From contig CBFDCR010000014.1 of NCBI GenBank assembly GCA_965603365.1, positions 1 through 64,000 on the forward strand: a stretch of DNA of 64,000 bases, written 5' to 3'. Numbering within the stretch: position 1 is the stretch's first letter; each line of letters begins with the position of its first letter. Positions 1-6,682 of this stretch are shown here, in pieces. Under the pieces are notes generated by a model. It ran no database searches and was not told the DNA's origin. It was given only the letters and a program-made list of their open reading frames with translations. The DNA comes from JAHELQ01 sp965603365. Its GTDB lineage: Bacteria; Acidobacteriota; Aminicenantia; UBA2199. A program made the position numbers and the translations under genes.

Positions 1-1
1 G

Positions 2-436
2 TATAAAGATATCAACCAATATAAAGAGGCGCAGGAGGCATACAACCGGGCACTGAAAATCATGGAAGACCTGGCAAAGAAAAATCCGGCCACCTACAAA
101 CCTTATGTGGCTGGCACCCTCAACAACCTGGGCCTATTGTATCTTGAAATGGATCGGAAAACCGAATGTATCTCTTCAATGCAGAGGGCACTGGAGATAA
201 GGGAGAAATTGGCCGGGATCAACCCGGAGGGGTTTGAACTGGATCTGTGTCAAACCTTGATCCCACTGTCTTTAATGTATGGGGAAACGGCAGAATCCGG
301 GTCTGAACAGTCATACCGGCAGGGTTGTCTATCCATGTTAAACCGGGCCATAACCATCCTGGAAAAGTATCCTGAAATACCAAAGGCACAGAAGTACCTT
401 GAAATCGCCAGGCAGTTAAAACAAAATTTTGAATAG
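2..436 (+). CDS. TPR-repeat protein, C-terminal part (5' end outside window)
   Basis: The frame is open from the first bases of the window, so the gene starts upstream; the ATG at 62 is internal. The translation has tetratricopeptide-like helices (a YKEAQEAYNRALKIMEDL segment, then LNNLGLLYLEM and MQRALEIREKLA), the usual TPR pattern with A/Y/L spacing in 34-42-residue units. TPR arrays are protein-interaction scaffolds; no catalytic domain is visible in this piece, so the function is unknown. The stop at 434-436 is followed almost at once by the conserved leader of the first 21-bp repeat element. Confidence 0.75.
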   Translation, partial: YKDINQYKEAQEAYNRALKIMEDLAKKNPATYKPYVAGTLNNLGLLYLEMDRKTECISSMQRALEIREKLAGINPEGFELDLCQTLIPLSLMYGETAESGSEQSYRQGCLSMLNRAITILEKYPEIPKAQKYLEIARQLKQNFE

Positions 437-457
437 CCTCAAGACAATTAGAGGTTA

Positions 458-903
458 AAATCTATTTCCTGCATTTTAACTCAAGTGGTGTTAGTGGTAT
501 ATCCCCCGTTTTAAAATACCGACGAAAGGATGAAAAACAGCCAAATCGCTGCCCGGAGCAGCTTGATCGCTGTTTGGAACAGGTGTACAGCAGTTGATAA
601 CTGTTGCCGCGCAGCTTTTAACTGCCCTACCGCAGTTCTGAACTGCTGTAACGCAGCTTTTAACTGCTTCATCGCAGTTTTTAACTGCCTCAACGCAGCT
701 TTTAACTGCTGTATCGCAGGTCTGAACTGCTTTGCCGCAGCTTTTAACTGCTGCAGCGCAGGTCTGAACTGATCTATCGCAGCTTTTAACTGCTTCATCG
801 CAGTTATTAACTGCTGTACTTCAGTTCGGAGCAGCTTGATCGCTGTTCGGAACAGCTAAATAGCTGTTCGGAGCAGGTAAATCGCGGCTCTGGGAGAGGG
901 TTT
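458..903 (+). repeat. 21-bp palindromic tandem-repeat element, copy 1 (17 units)
   Basis: A leader (458-546) is followed by about 17 units of exactly 21 bp (unit starts 547, 568, 589 and so on to 883), ending in a degenerate terminal unit (GCGGCTCTGGGAGAGGG). Most units are small inverted repeats such as GCAGTT-ctg-AACTGC. Others read GCTGTT-cgg-AACAGC, a paired change in both arms, which suggests selection on the hairpin. The 93 bp at 458-550 recur without a visible mismatch at 1575-1667. Because 21 is divisible by 3, both strands stay open for long stretches and read as heptads. Nothing else is seen between 437 and 947. Confidence 0.9.
530..772 (+). CDS. possible heptad-repeat ORF within 21-bp array (80 aa)
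   Basis: The ATG lies at the end of the conserved leader, directly after GAAAGG. The translation is a run of seven-residue repeats (AFNCFIA, VFNCLNA, AFNCCIA type), Cys- and Ala-rich. The opposite strand (511-798, frame open back to about 855) gives Leu/Ala heptads such as QLKAAIK. Copy 2 of the element preserves the same start context and a 53-residue ORF. Open frames are expected in a 21-bp array by arithmetic alone, and the Shine-Dalgarno-like GAAAGG is too close to the ATG, so coding is only a hypothesis. Confidence 0.2.
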   Translation: MKNSQIAARSSLIAVWNRCTAVDNCCRAAFNCPTAVLNCCNAAFNCFIAVFNCLNAAFNCCIAGLNCFAAAFNCCSAGLN

Positions 904-947
904 TGGGGTATTTGTCTATTTCAGGATAAAGACGTTCACATCTCTAT

Positions 948-1244
948 TCATAATATCTGAACTTGCTCCTGCATGATGCGTTCCTGGAGGGCATCTTTGA
1001 TGGTCTCATATTCAACCAGGTCAACTCTCCGGCCGGTGGTATCTTCGATTTCGTTCTTAAGCTCGATAAAGTCAAATAGACTCCGGTCATCGGACAATTC
1101 CACCAGGATGTCAATATCGCTCCCCTCACTCCAATCTCCCTTCACCAAAGAGCCGAAAAAAGCGGCCTTCTTCACATCAAACCTATTTAAAACCGGGATA
1201 ATTAGCTTTTTCAACCTTTTGATATCGTTACTGTATCTACCCAT
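948..1244 (-). CDS. MNT-type minimal nucleotidyltransferase (solitary)
   Basis: A minimal nucleotidyltransferase of about 98 residues with the GS-x(n)-DxD signature (AFFGSLVKGDWSEGSDIDILVEL). Such proteins are usually antitoxins that AMPylate a partner HEPN RNase. No HEPN gene is adjacent, so this copy is solitary. The frame is open to an ATG at 1262, but that codon lies in the spacer of a strong promoter (TTGACA-17-TATTAA, 1252-1280). The ATG at 1244, 7 nt after the -10 box, is preferred and gives a leaderless mRNA. The gene is flanked by the two copies of the 21-bp repeat element. Confidence 0.8.
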   Translation of the reverse strand: MGRYSNDIKRLKKLIIPVLNRFDVKKAAFFGSLVKGDWSEGSDIDILVELSDDRSLFDFIELKNEIEDTTGRRVDLVEYETIKDALQERIMQEQVQIL

Positions 1245-1251
1245 AGTATTA

Positions 1252-1280
1252 TTAATAAACATATTTTATCAAAATGTCAA
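1252..1280 (-). promoter_or_regulatory. sigma70 promoter of the solitary MNT gene (leaderless type)
   Basis: On the minus strand, TTGACA (1275-1280) and TATTAA (1252-1257) are separated by 17 nt. The ATG at 1244 follows the -10 box by 7 nt, so transcription should start at or next to the start codon. Confidence 0.65.
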
Positions 1281-1333
1281 TATTCACAAGAAATATCTTT
1301 TAATTTTCCCCTGGAAAAGATAAACTCGACCAC

Positions 1334-1552
1334 TCAACCATAATTTTCGATTTTTTGGACTGTCCCGTTTTTCGTCCTTTTTTTTGTTTCCAAAAAATTA
1401 TCCAGCCAATTAACTGTTAACCTAACTAATCTTTTCAGATCCCTAATATCCTTATCTTCCCATTTCCTCATGTAATGTGTTTCGTCGTTACCCAGCCATG
1501 CCGCCCTTTTCGCACATTCTTTTACATTTGTGTCTTCAAGGTAAAGAAAAAA
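1334..1552 (-). pseudogene. DUF4145 domain remnant
   Basis: The minus-strand frame reads YLEDTNVKECAKRAAWLG followed by NDETHYMRKWEDKDI and a DLKRLVRLTVNWLDNF tail. The CAKRAAWLGNDETHY and DLK-LI-LTVNW pattern is typical of the C-terminal part of DUF4145 proteins. There is no start codon or N-terminal half: upstream the frame runs into A/T-rich sequence and then the second 21-bp element. It is read as a decayed gene fragment. DUF4145 is often found in restriction or defence genes, but this piece is too short to assign a role. Confidence 0.6.
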
Positions 1553-1574
1553 ACGGGACAGGCAGGAATTTCAT

Positions 1575-1831
1575 AAATCTATTTCCTGCATTTTAACTCA
1601 AGTGGTGTTAGTGGTATATCCCCCGTTTTAAAATACCGACGAAAGGATGAAAAACAGCCAAATCGCTGTTCGGAGCAGATACATCGCTGTTCGGAACAGG
1701 TGTACGGCAGTTGATAACTGTTGCCGCGCAGCTTTTAACTGCTTCATCGCAGTTATTAACTGCTGTAACGCAGTTCTGAGCAGCTCGATCGCAGTTCGGA
1801 GCAGGTAAATCGCGGCTCTGGGAGAGGGTTT
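1575..1831 (+). repeat. 21-bp palindromic tandem-repeat element, copy 2 (8 units)
   Basis: This is the second copy of the element at 458-903. The first 93 bp are the same as far as I can read, followed by 8 units of 21 bp (starts 1664, 1685, 1706, 1727, 1748, 1769, 1790, 1811) and the same terminal unit (GCGGCTCTGGGAGAGGGTTTTG). Units keep the hairpin form (for example GCTGTT-cgg-AACAGG and GCAGTT-att-AACTGC). Different unit numbers between otherwise matching boundaries show expansion or contraction of the array. Confidence 0.9.
1647..1808 (+). CDS. possible heptad-repeat ORF in copy 2 (53 aa)
   Basis: The ATG is in the same leader position as the ORF at 530. The product consists of seven-residue repeats (RNRCTAV, DNCCRAA, FNCFIAV, INCCNAV) and stops in the last unit of the array. 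Start and stop at the element borders are the only hints of coding. No good ribosome-binding spacing is present and the frame is a by-product of the 21-bp period. Confidence 0.2.
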   Translation: MKNSQIAVRSRYIAVRNRCTAVDNCCRAAFNCFIAVINCCNAVLSSSIAVRSR

Positions 1832-1858
1832 TGACTATCTATCCTTTTTGGGGCTCGA

Positions 1859-2209
1859 TCATGAAGCCATATTAAATATTTTGTCTATAAATTCAAAAAC
1901 CCCGGGCAAATTGGTTTCATTTGAAGGTGAGACCTCTTTGTGATGCCGATGGTGAGGGAATGTTTCTATTTCTGGATGGTGCGGCGCATTATCCCAGCCA
2001 GAGATGAGTTTGTTGTCGGCTGTGAACCAGTAGTAGGAATATTTGATGAGACTATTGTGCCTCCAGATCTCTTTGGCATATAAAACAGAATAATCGACCA
2101 GGATGATTTTGCTGTACCTGAAGAGGAGATATTTCTTTTTCTCCTCCTTCAGCCATTCCACTTCCCGGACAAAATTGACCTGACCGATGATGTGTTTTAA
2201 GTCATACAT
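1859..2209 (-). CDS. TumE-family toxin
   Basis: A small protein (116 aa) with the signature of the TumE toxin family (formerly DUF6516): YSYYWFTADNKLISGWDNAPHH followed by a TFPHHRH motif. A second member with the same motif is encoded at 3470-3814. The start codon follows the antitoxin stop directly (TAA-ATG), as expected for a translationally coupled pair. The His-rich TFPHHRHH segment is a plausible active site, but the catalytic mechanism is not evident from the sequence. Confidence 0.8.
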   Translation of the reverse strand: MYDLKHIIGQVNFVREVEWLKEEKKKYLLFRYSKIILVDYSVLYAKEIWRHNSLIKYSYYWFTADNKLISGWDNAPHHPEIETFPHHRHHKEVSPSNETNLPGVFEFIDKIFNMAS

Positions 2210-2512
2210 TTAGTGGACGCCGCCTAAGTCCCGGATCTCTTCGGTCAATGCCTCCTGGGTTTCCTTTAAAAAACTCCAATCCATCCAGTCATCATGTCCC
2301 TTAAAGGTGTCATCCATTTTTTCTTCGAATTCCTCGAATGTCATGTGGTATTTTTTTTCAAATCTCTTGATCTTTATTTCAGTTTTTTTTAACTCTTTTT
2401 GGAGCTCTTTTCTCTTTTGATCCACGGCAATGGCAAAGGCCTTGTAAAAGATCTCTTCGGGCACTTTGTTCACATCGATGTGATCCGGGATGGTAATGGT
2501 TGCCTTGGTCAT
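2210..2512 (-). CDS. antitoxin of TumE pair (TumA-like)
   Basis: A 100-aa helical protein rich in Lys/Glu, with a DDWMDWSF motif near its C-terminus that matches the DDLMDWEF of the antitoxin at 3181-3477. It sits directly upstream of a TumE toxin and reads through into it. An AAGGAG ribosome-binding site precedes the ATG. The promoter at 2534-2562 serves both genes. Assignment as antitoxin rests on its position and on the parallel second pair. Confidence 0.75.
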   Translation of the reverse strand: MTKATITIPDHIDVNKVPEEIFYKAFAIAVDQKRKELQKELKKTEIKIKRFEKKYHMTFEEFEEKMDDTFKGHDDWMDWSFLKETQEALTEEIRDLGGVH

Positions 2513-2533
2513 TCTTACTCCTTATCCTTAATT

Positions 2534-2562
2534 AATATAATGATCATTCCTCAAAATGTCAA
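2534..2562 (-). promoter_or_regulatory. sigma70 promoter of first TumE pair
   Basis: TTGACA (2557-2562) and TATATT (2534-2539) with a 17-nt spacer on the minus strand; the antitoxin ATG lies about 20 nt downstream of the -10 box. Confidence 0.65.
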
Positions 2563-2638
2563 GCCTATTCTCGATAGATCCTGAAATAAATCAAGATTTT
2601 TTCTCCCCGGACACCGGATGGCGGCCAGTCGCCGCTGG

Positions 2639-2735
2639 TTACTCCCGGTCACGTGTGAGGCGTTTGTTGAGGGTCTTGCAGTTGATGCCCAGCATGGGGG
2701 TGACAATATTGCCGACAATCCTGGCTGGCCCCTGC
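2639..2735 (-). pseudogene. possible Fis-type HTH fragment
   Basis: A short minus-strand frame ends RIVGNIVTPMLGINCKTL followed by NKRLTRDRE and a stop. This resembles the C-terminal Fis helix-turn-helix of sigma54 activators (G-N-x-T ... LGI-x-x-x-TL-x-K-R-L), with a few residues missing. There is an in-frame stop just upstream and no body of a gene. Weak evidence; it may be chance. Confidence 0.25.
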
Positions 2736-2746
2736 TACCGTGTCTG

Positions 2747-3007
2747 CTAAATATTCCAATTTTTTACTCTTTCGCCAATGGAGCGGTCGGAATCTCTGCG
2801 GATCTTGCGGATCTGAGACTCCAGGTCATTGAGCTTTTCAAAACCTAAGCCCTTCCACACCCCCTCCAGTTTAACAATGTTTTTCTTCCTGTATTTGGGT
2901 CGGGTCAACAAAAATTCAATAAAATCATACACTTCGTCCAGCCTCTCTTGCGGAACGTCCGACAACCTGGACTTGATTTTATCTACAGTAACCTGTGATG
3001 TCTCCAT
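2747..3007 (-). CDS. orphan type II antitoxin-like protein
   Basis: An 86-aa protein with a helical N-terminus (RLSDVPQERLDEVYDFIEFLL) followed by a basic and acidic tail. This layout is common in small antitoxins of the DUF2281/VapB-like group. No toxin gene follows: downstream there is only a short Fis-like fragment and then the TumE antitoxin promoter. It has its own promoter (3023-3051) and the sequence GGTGAAAG as a weak ribosome-binding site. The toxin partner may have been lost. Confidence 0.6.
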   Translation of the reverse strand: METSQVTVDKIKSRLSDVPQERLDEVYDFIEFLLTRPKYRKKNIVKLEGVWKGLGFEKLNDLESQIRKIRRDSDRSIGERVKNWNI

Positions 3008-3022
3008 TCTTTCACCGCATTT

Positions 3023-3051
3023 AATATATTACCAATCAACTATTTTGTCAA
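3023..3051 (-). promoter_or_regulatory. sigma70 promoter of orphan antitoxin
   Basis: TTGACA (3046-3051), 17-nt spacer, TATATT (3023-3028), minus strand, ending about 15 nt before the ATG at 3007. Confidence 0.65.
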
Positions 3052-3102
3052 CCGGGAAACCAAAAAATAGCGTTATAGATTTGCGGTCATACCAAATTTA
3101 AT

Positions 3103-3133
3103 GACAATCTTGACTGGTTCTTTTTTTGTGCCT
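3103..3133. repeat. direct repeat flanking TumE cassette 2 (left copy)
   Basis: GACAATCTTGACTGGTTC plus a T-run and GTGCCT recurs at 3839-3870 with about 26 of 31 positions matching; the differences are all transitions. A weaker relative (GACAATCCTGGCTGGCCCC) lies at 2714-2735. The two good copies bracket the promoter, antitoxin and toxin of the second TumE pair. Confidence 0.6.
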
Positions 3134-3134
3134 C

Positions 3135-3163
3135 TTGACAAAAAGGGGGAATGGCACTATATT
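3135..3163 (+). promoter_or_regulatory. sigma70 promoter of second TumE pair
   Basis: TTGACA (3135-3140), 17-nt spacer, TATATT (3158-3163). The ATG at 3151 falls inside the spacer and so cannot be the start of the downstream gene; the ATG at 3181 is. Confidence 0.75.
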
Positions 3164-3180
3164 TAGAGACGGAGGTCGGT

Positions 3181-3477
3181 ATGCAGGTAGAAATTAGAGA
3201 CGAAGTTAAGGCTGTTTTTGACAGTTTTGGTATGACCGATCTGAACGCAATCATAGAGAATGAAGCCGTCATGATGCTGCTGTCAAAGGAAGCCGGATAT
3301 CGGGCCGAGTATAATAAATTTAAAACTAAATATGACGCTGAATTCTACGAATTCAAAGAGAAAGTCGAAGCCTCAGGGAAAGAGGATTTCGAGGTAGAAG
3401 ACGATTTAATGGACTGGGAATTTGCCGTTCACGCGTTGGCAAACATTGAAAAAAAGAAAAAGGCCCTCGGTGTATAA
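3181..3477 (+). CDS. antitoxin of second TumE pair
   Basis: A 98-aa, helical, Glu/Lys-rich protein ending with a DDLMDWEF motif shared with the antitoxin at 2210-2512. The start is placed at 3181 because GGAGG lies 6 nt upstream and an earlier in-frame ATG lies in the promoter. The toxin gene overlaps its last 8 nt, so the two are co-translated. It probably neutralises the TumE toxin and represses the operon, by analogy with other type II pairs. Confidence 0.75.
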   Translation: MQVEIRDEVKAVFDSFGMTDLNAIIENEAVMMLLSKEAGYRAEYNKFKTKYDAEFYEFKEKVEASGKEDFEVEDDLMDWEFAVHALANIEKKKKALGV

Positions 3478-3814
3478 TATACTGAAAAAATTTGAACACA
3501 TCATCAAGGAAATCGAAGTCATTAGATATGAATCAGAAGAGAATCAAATCAGGATTCATATAAAGCTCGAATTGAAAGATAGGTCCATCCTGGTGGTCCG
3601 GGATTACAAGTTTAGTACCAATAAAAGGAAGTATTCTTACCATTGGATGGATCAGCACGGAAATCTAAAAGTCCGATGGGACAATACCACTCATTGGAAG
3701 ACCGTTAGCACCTTTCCCTATCATAAACACATAAATAAACAGCAAAATGTTGTTGAGTCCACTGAAACGGAGATCGAATCCGTGCTCGAATATATCCATA
3801 ACTGCATAGGCTAA
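3470..3814 (+). CDS. TumE-family toxin (second copy)
   Basis: The translation from a GTG at 3470 (VYNILKKFEHIIKEIEV) aligns with the first TumE (MYDLKHIIGQVNFVREVEW). It carries the same core: YSYHWMDQHGNLKVRWDN, TFPYHKH and a C-terminal helix. The ORF can be opened further upstream to 3422, but that region overlaps the antitoxin and adds residues absent from the paralogue, so GTG is preferred. About 114 aa. It overlaps the antitoxin stop by 8 nt. Confidence 0.78.
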   Translation: MYNILKKFEHIIKEIEVIRYESEENQIRIHIKLELKDRSILVVRDYKFSTNKRKYSYHWMDQHGNLKVRWDNTTHWKTVSTFPYHKHINKQQNVVESTETEIESVLEYIHNCIG

Positions 3815-3838
3815 GAGTATAAAGGCTGACTTGAGGGT

Positions 3839-3870
3839 GACAATCTTGGCTGGCTCCTTTTTTGCGCCCT
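3839..3870. repeat. direct repeat flanking TumE cassette 2 (right copy)
   Basis: GACAATCTTGGCTGGCTCC plus a T-run and GCGCCC; see the left copy at 3103-3133. It ends at the stop codon of the truncated CPBP protease gene. Confidence 0.6.
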
Positions 3871-4375
3871 AGTTTTCCGGTGCCGTCCCCCTTCCCCACC
3901 ACCGATAAATAAAGAGGCAGGCCGCTGTTAGCAAAATCAGTGCCGGTACTCCTGCCTCCGGCCCATAACTCCCGCCGGTCAACCATCCCGGCCCCTGTTG
4001 ATGGACCACTAAAAGGGCATCGGCGGATTCCCGGCCGCTCACCGGCAGTGCATATATATGTCGCATAAAAAAATTCCAGCTAAAGTGGAGCCCGGAAGGC
4101 AGCCAGAGAGCGCGGGTGCACACATAGCCCAGGGCCAGCATAACCCCGAAGGCGGTCAGGTTGAGGGCAGTCAGCCAATTGGCCTGGGGGGTCAGCAAAT
4201 GCCCGATCCCAAACAGGGCTGACAGCGCCGCAGTCGCCGCCAGGGTATTGGTGCCCTCGATCAAATTCTGAAAGATGTACCCCCTGAAAAGCAGTTCCTC
4301 AAAGGCAGATTGAAATACAGTCTTAACCAGGGCGAGAACAAAAATATCCCGCAGCAGCGACAGGCGAAGGTCCCC
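3869..4375 (-). pseudogene. CPBP (CAAX-like) intramembrane protease, 5'-truncated
   Basis: The minus-strand frame contains the CPBP motif EELLFRGYIFQNL, the second motif ALFGIGHLLTP and the third LHFSWNF, with several membrane segments. The family is usually 230-300 residues; here the open frame is about 165 codons, blocked upstream by TAA at 4376-4378, and there is no start codon ahead of the EELLFRG motif. The N-terminal membrane segments are gone. These are glutamic intramembrane proteases. I read this as a truncated, probably dead gene ending against the TumE cassette repeat. Confidence 0.75.
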
Positions 4376-4513
4376 TTAAATCAACGATCTCTAATTGAAA
4401 GGTGGCGACATTTTCTCTAAAATTATATACCGAAAAACGGAGATTGTAAAACAATCGGTGTTGGCGGAGGTGGACGGGGATCGATTGGGGATTGGGGCAA
4501 ATTTTATCTGGGT

Positions 4514-4548
4514 GTAAAAAAGGCCCCATGGGGAGGGGCCTTTTTTAC
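4514..4548. terminator. bidirectional intrinsic terminator
   Basis: A 14-bp perfect stem GTAAAAAAGGCCCC / GGGGCCTTTTTTAC with a 7-nt loop. It has a T-run on both strands and sits between the 3' end of the minus-strand secreted-protein operon and the truncated protease. Confidence 0.85.
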
Positions 4549-4620
4549 AATGAGTGCTTTTAAAGGGGAGGGGGGAAATTCACACCATAAGAATAGAATT
4601 CAATCCACCGATGATCCTAA

Positions 4621-5595
4621 TTAATCATCATTGGGGTCGCCCGGGGGATCATTGTCCGGGTCAGGCTGGGTCTGCTGATCCAGGAACGCATAGTAGGCCC
4701 CGGGATTCATCAATATAGATGTCGCCCAATCGATTTCATAAGGATCACTCATACCGTCATCGACATCTGCCAATAATATCGCTGCCGGTTCGATGATGCC
4801 ATTACCGTCATCGTACATGCTCAGTCGATTCTCTTTCACCGTAATCATTACGGCATCCGGGTAGGCAGCCTGCAACTGTTCGGTAATACGCAGCCGGATG
4901 TCAAGGGGGTCTAAGATATCCTGCGGCTGAACCGAAATGGCCTGGGCCCCTGCCCAACACCATGAGAGGCTGACCAATTCCCCGGCGGTTCCCAACCCGG
5001 CGAAGATCCTGGCTGCACCGGTCACCGGGATGTCATCCATTTTCCGGCCGTAAATCACGGTCCTCAATTTGTCGTAATCATAAGTGTTCTCATTTTCATC
5101 CACGGTGGACATGCAGAGCTTACCCACGTGCTGTAAATACAGGGGATCGGCAGGCATCAACTGCAGCGCCGCCAAATGGGACTGGGCGATGACGGGGGCA
5201 TCCATTTCAGAAGGCAAATCGGGGGTATCCTCTTCGACATCGTAAACACTCATGCCTTTACAAAACATGATCTCTTCGGTCAGCAGATCGATCTCCAGCG
5301 TTCCCGAAGGATCGGTAATATGACCATAAACCAATTTCGTTTCATCGCTGGCATCCTCACTCACCGCGTAATCGGCCGCGATTCCCAGGTAATTCAGGAT
5401 CCTGTTGGCAATGGCTTCTGCTTCCGGCCTGGTCAGGGGGATCGCATCCACTTCAAAGTAATGGGTGATACCGGAGGTATCCAGGTCCTGGTAAGTGGGC
5501 GCAAACACCACCGGGGGCGCCTGGGCCAATACCAGTTGTCCCATCACGGCAATGACGGAAACCAACAATAGGGTCTTAATGAGATTGTGTTTCAT
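4621..5595 (-). CDS. secreted protein of unknown function (324 aa)
   Basis: An N-terminal signal peptide (MKHNLIKTLLLVSVIAVMG... to LAQA) is followed by about 300 residues with no family I recognise. The mature part alternates hydrophobic and acidic segments and ends in an Asp/Pro-rich tail (DPDNDPPGDPNDD), as seen in secreted proteins with flexible C-termini. It has no membrane anchor and no metal-binding cluster. It lies 16 bp downstream of the DUF6345 gene and is probably co-transcribed and co-secreted with it. The operon ends at the terminator at 4514-4548. Confidence 0.75.
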   Translation of the reverse strand: MKHNLIKTLLLVSVIAVMGQLVLAQAPPVVFAPTYQDLDTSGITHYFEVDAIPLTRPEAEAIANRILNYLGIAADYAVSEDASDETKLVYGHITDPSGTLEIDLLTEEIMFCKGMSVYDVEEDTPDLPSEMDAPVIAQSHLAALQLMPADPLYLQHVGKLCMSTVDENENTYDYDKLRTVIYGRKMDDIPVTGAARIFAGLGTAGELVSLSWCWAGAQAISVQPQDILDPLDIRLRITEQLQAAYPDAVMITVKENRLSMYDDGNGIIEPAAILLADVDDGMSDPYEIDWATSILMNPGAYYAFLDQQTQPDPDNDPPGDPNDD

Positions 5596-5611
5596 GATTC
5601 ACCTCCTTGTT

Positions 5612-6361
5612 TCAGAGCATATACCATATCCTGAGGTTCCGATGATTCTGCGGCGGATCAGGGGCAAAATTTCCATAGGTGTCGTTCTGACAGCTAGGAT
5701 GCAGCACCACCGAACCGCATTCCCGCGGTTTCCAGGGCCACCACCAGGGATACCACGACTGGATGCCTCGCCTCCAGATGGCCTGGAACCATGACCACAA
5801 CACGCTCCGATTCCAGCGGATCCTCCAGCCATAGTAATTTGAAATATTGGGCGCGCTGGCCACATAAGCCACTGTACGGAAACCCAGCGACTGGTGTAAA
5901 CCGTCAAACGTATCATTGGGTTCGGTAATCCACGGGCTCCACCAATTGTAGACCTCCAGGGGACTGGGAATGACCAGACAGGAATGGTACACGATAAATT
6001 CCAGGTCCACATTACCATACCCCCTGTGGGAAGAGTAACCGGCGGTGGCCAGGTTAACGGACCCCCAATACGTCCAGATTCTCCAGCGGTTGCCGTGACC
6101 GCAATAGTAGGCAAAATCCATATTGTCAACGTAGTTGTTGTTCAGGTAGGTAAACATCTTGGGGTGTGCCCAGAAATACTGGTTGTAATTGAAATGTTTG
6201 ATGAAATTCCAGACTACCGGGATCGCCCGGTAATCATTTCCTACATATCCACCCTCCTCTCGATCGACCGGGTAAAAGGGGAAAAAGAACTGGGCCGAAC
6301 AAACCAGAGGAAAACACAAAAAGACTAAAACAATCAACGCTTTTACTTGATTTTTAAACAT
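5612..6361 (-). CDS. secreted DUF6345-like protein with possible His/Cys dyad
   Basis: A signal peptide (about residues 1-24, ending CSAQ) precedes a Trp/Tyr-rich domain. The motif YYCGHGN places a His-Gly at residues 89-90. A hydrophobic strand then leads into HSC (Cys128). His-Gly plus strand-Cys is the arrangement of clan CD (caspase/gingipain-like) proteases, and DUF6345 proteins show this pattern. Protease activity is my inference and no substrate can be named. The start has AGGAGG 5 nt upstream. The mRNA has a 5' leader of about 160 nt. First gene of a two-gene operon of secreted proteins. Confidence 0.7.
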   Translation of the reverse strand: MFKNQVKALIVLVFLCFPLVCSAQFFFPFYPVDREEGGYVGNDYRAIPVVWNFIKHFNYNQYFWAHPKMFTYLNNNYVDNMDFAYYCGHGNRWRIWTYWGSVNLATAGYSSHRGYGNVDLEFIVYHSCLVIPSPLEVYNWWSPWITEPNDTFDGLHQSLGFRTVAYVASAPNISNYYGWRIRWNRSVLWSWFQAIWRRGIQSWYPWWWPWKPRECGSVVLHPSCQNDTYGNFAPDPPQNHRNLRIWYML

Positions 6362-6527
6362 CTAACCTCCTTCTCAATTGTCCTAAACATGGTGCGAGAT
6401 AAATCCCTTTATATCCCCTAAAAAAGCTTGTATTTTGACTCTGTTCATCACCTCCTGCTCCTAAAGTTTCTGCGTTTCACCGTTTAACGCCGACATCCAG
6501 GCCAGTGGCCCATGGACCGGCTTCAAA
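6362..6527 (-). promoter_or_regulatory. long 5' leader of the DUF6345 operon
   Basis: From the promoter at 6528-6555 to the ATG at 6361 is about 160 nt of transcribed, non-coding sequence. It contains GAAACGCAGAAAC and two AGGAGG-like sites (near 6450 and at 6368). No riboswitch class can be assigned with confidence. The rest of the 6362-6682 gap holds only this leader and the two divergent promoters. Confidence 0.35.
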
Positions 6528-6555
6528 AATATAACACATTTGAAAAATTTGTCAA
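6528..6555 (-). promoter_or_regulatory. sigma70 promoter of DUF6345 operon
   Basis: TTGACA (6550-6555), 16-nt spacer, TATATT (6528-6533) on the minus strand. Confidence 0.6.
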
Positions 6556-6615
6556 CCGCTTTTTGCACAGACTGCTTTAGAATTTAAAAAAATGAGTCGA
6601 GCTAGTGCCGGGAGT

Positions 6616-6644
6616 TTGATTTTCGTGATTCTTTTGTTTAAAAT
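6616..6644 (+). promoter_or_regulatory. sigma70 promoter of XRE/two-CW gene
   Basis: TTGATT (6616-6621), 17-nt spacer, TAAAAT (6639-6644), followed by GGAGG and the ATG at 6683. Confidence 0.55.
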
Positions 6645-6682
6645 GTAACGGTACAGAGAACGCGGCTTGATAAAGGAGGCCG

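Noticed and set aside
511..798. Minus-strand 95-aa ORF in the first 21-bp array as a firm gene
   Set aside because: A 21-bp repeat stays open in several frames by arithmetic. No ribosome-binding site or promoter faces this start, which lies in the middle of the array. It is kept only as a hypothesis in the findings.
6362..6527. Cyclic-di-GMP riboswitch in the DUF6345 leader
   Set aside because: GAAACGCAGAAAC is loosely similar to part of the GEMM core, but the other conserved blocks and stems could not be matched by eye.
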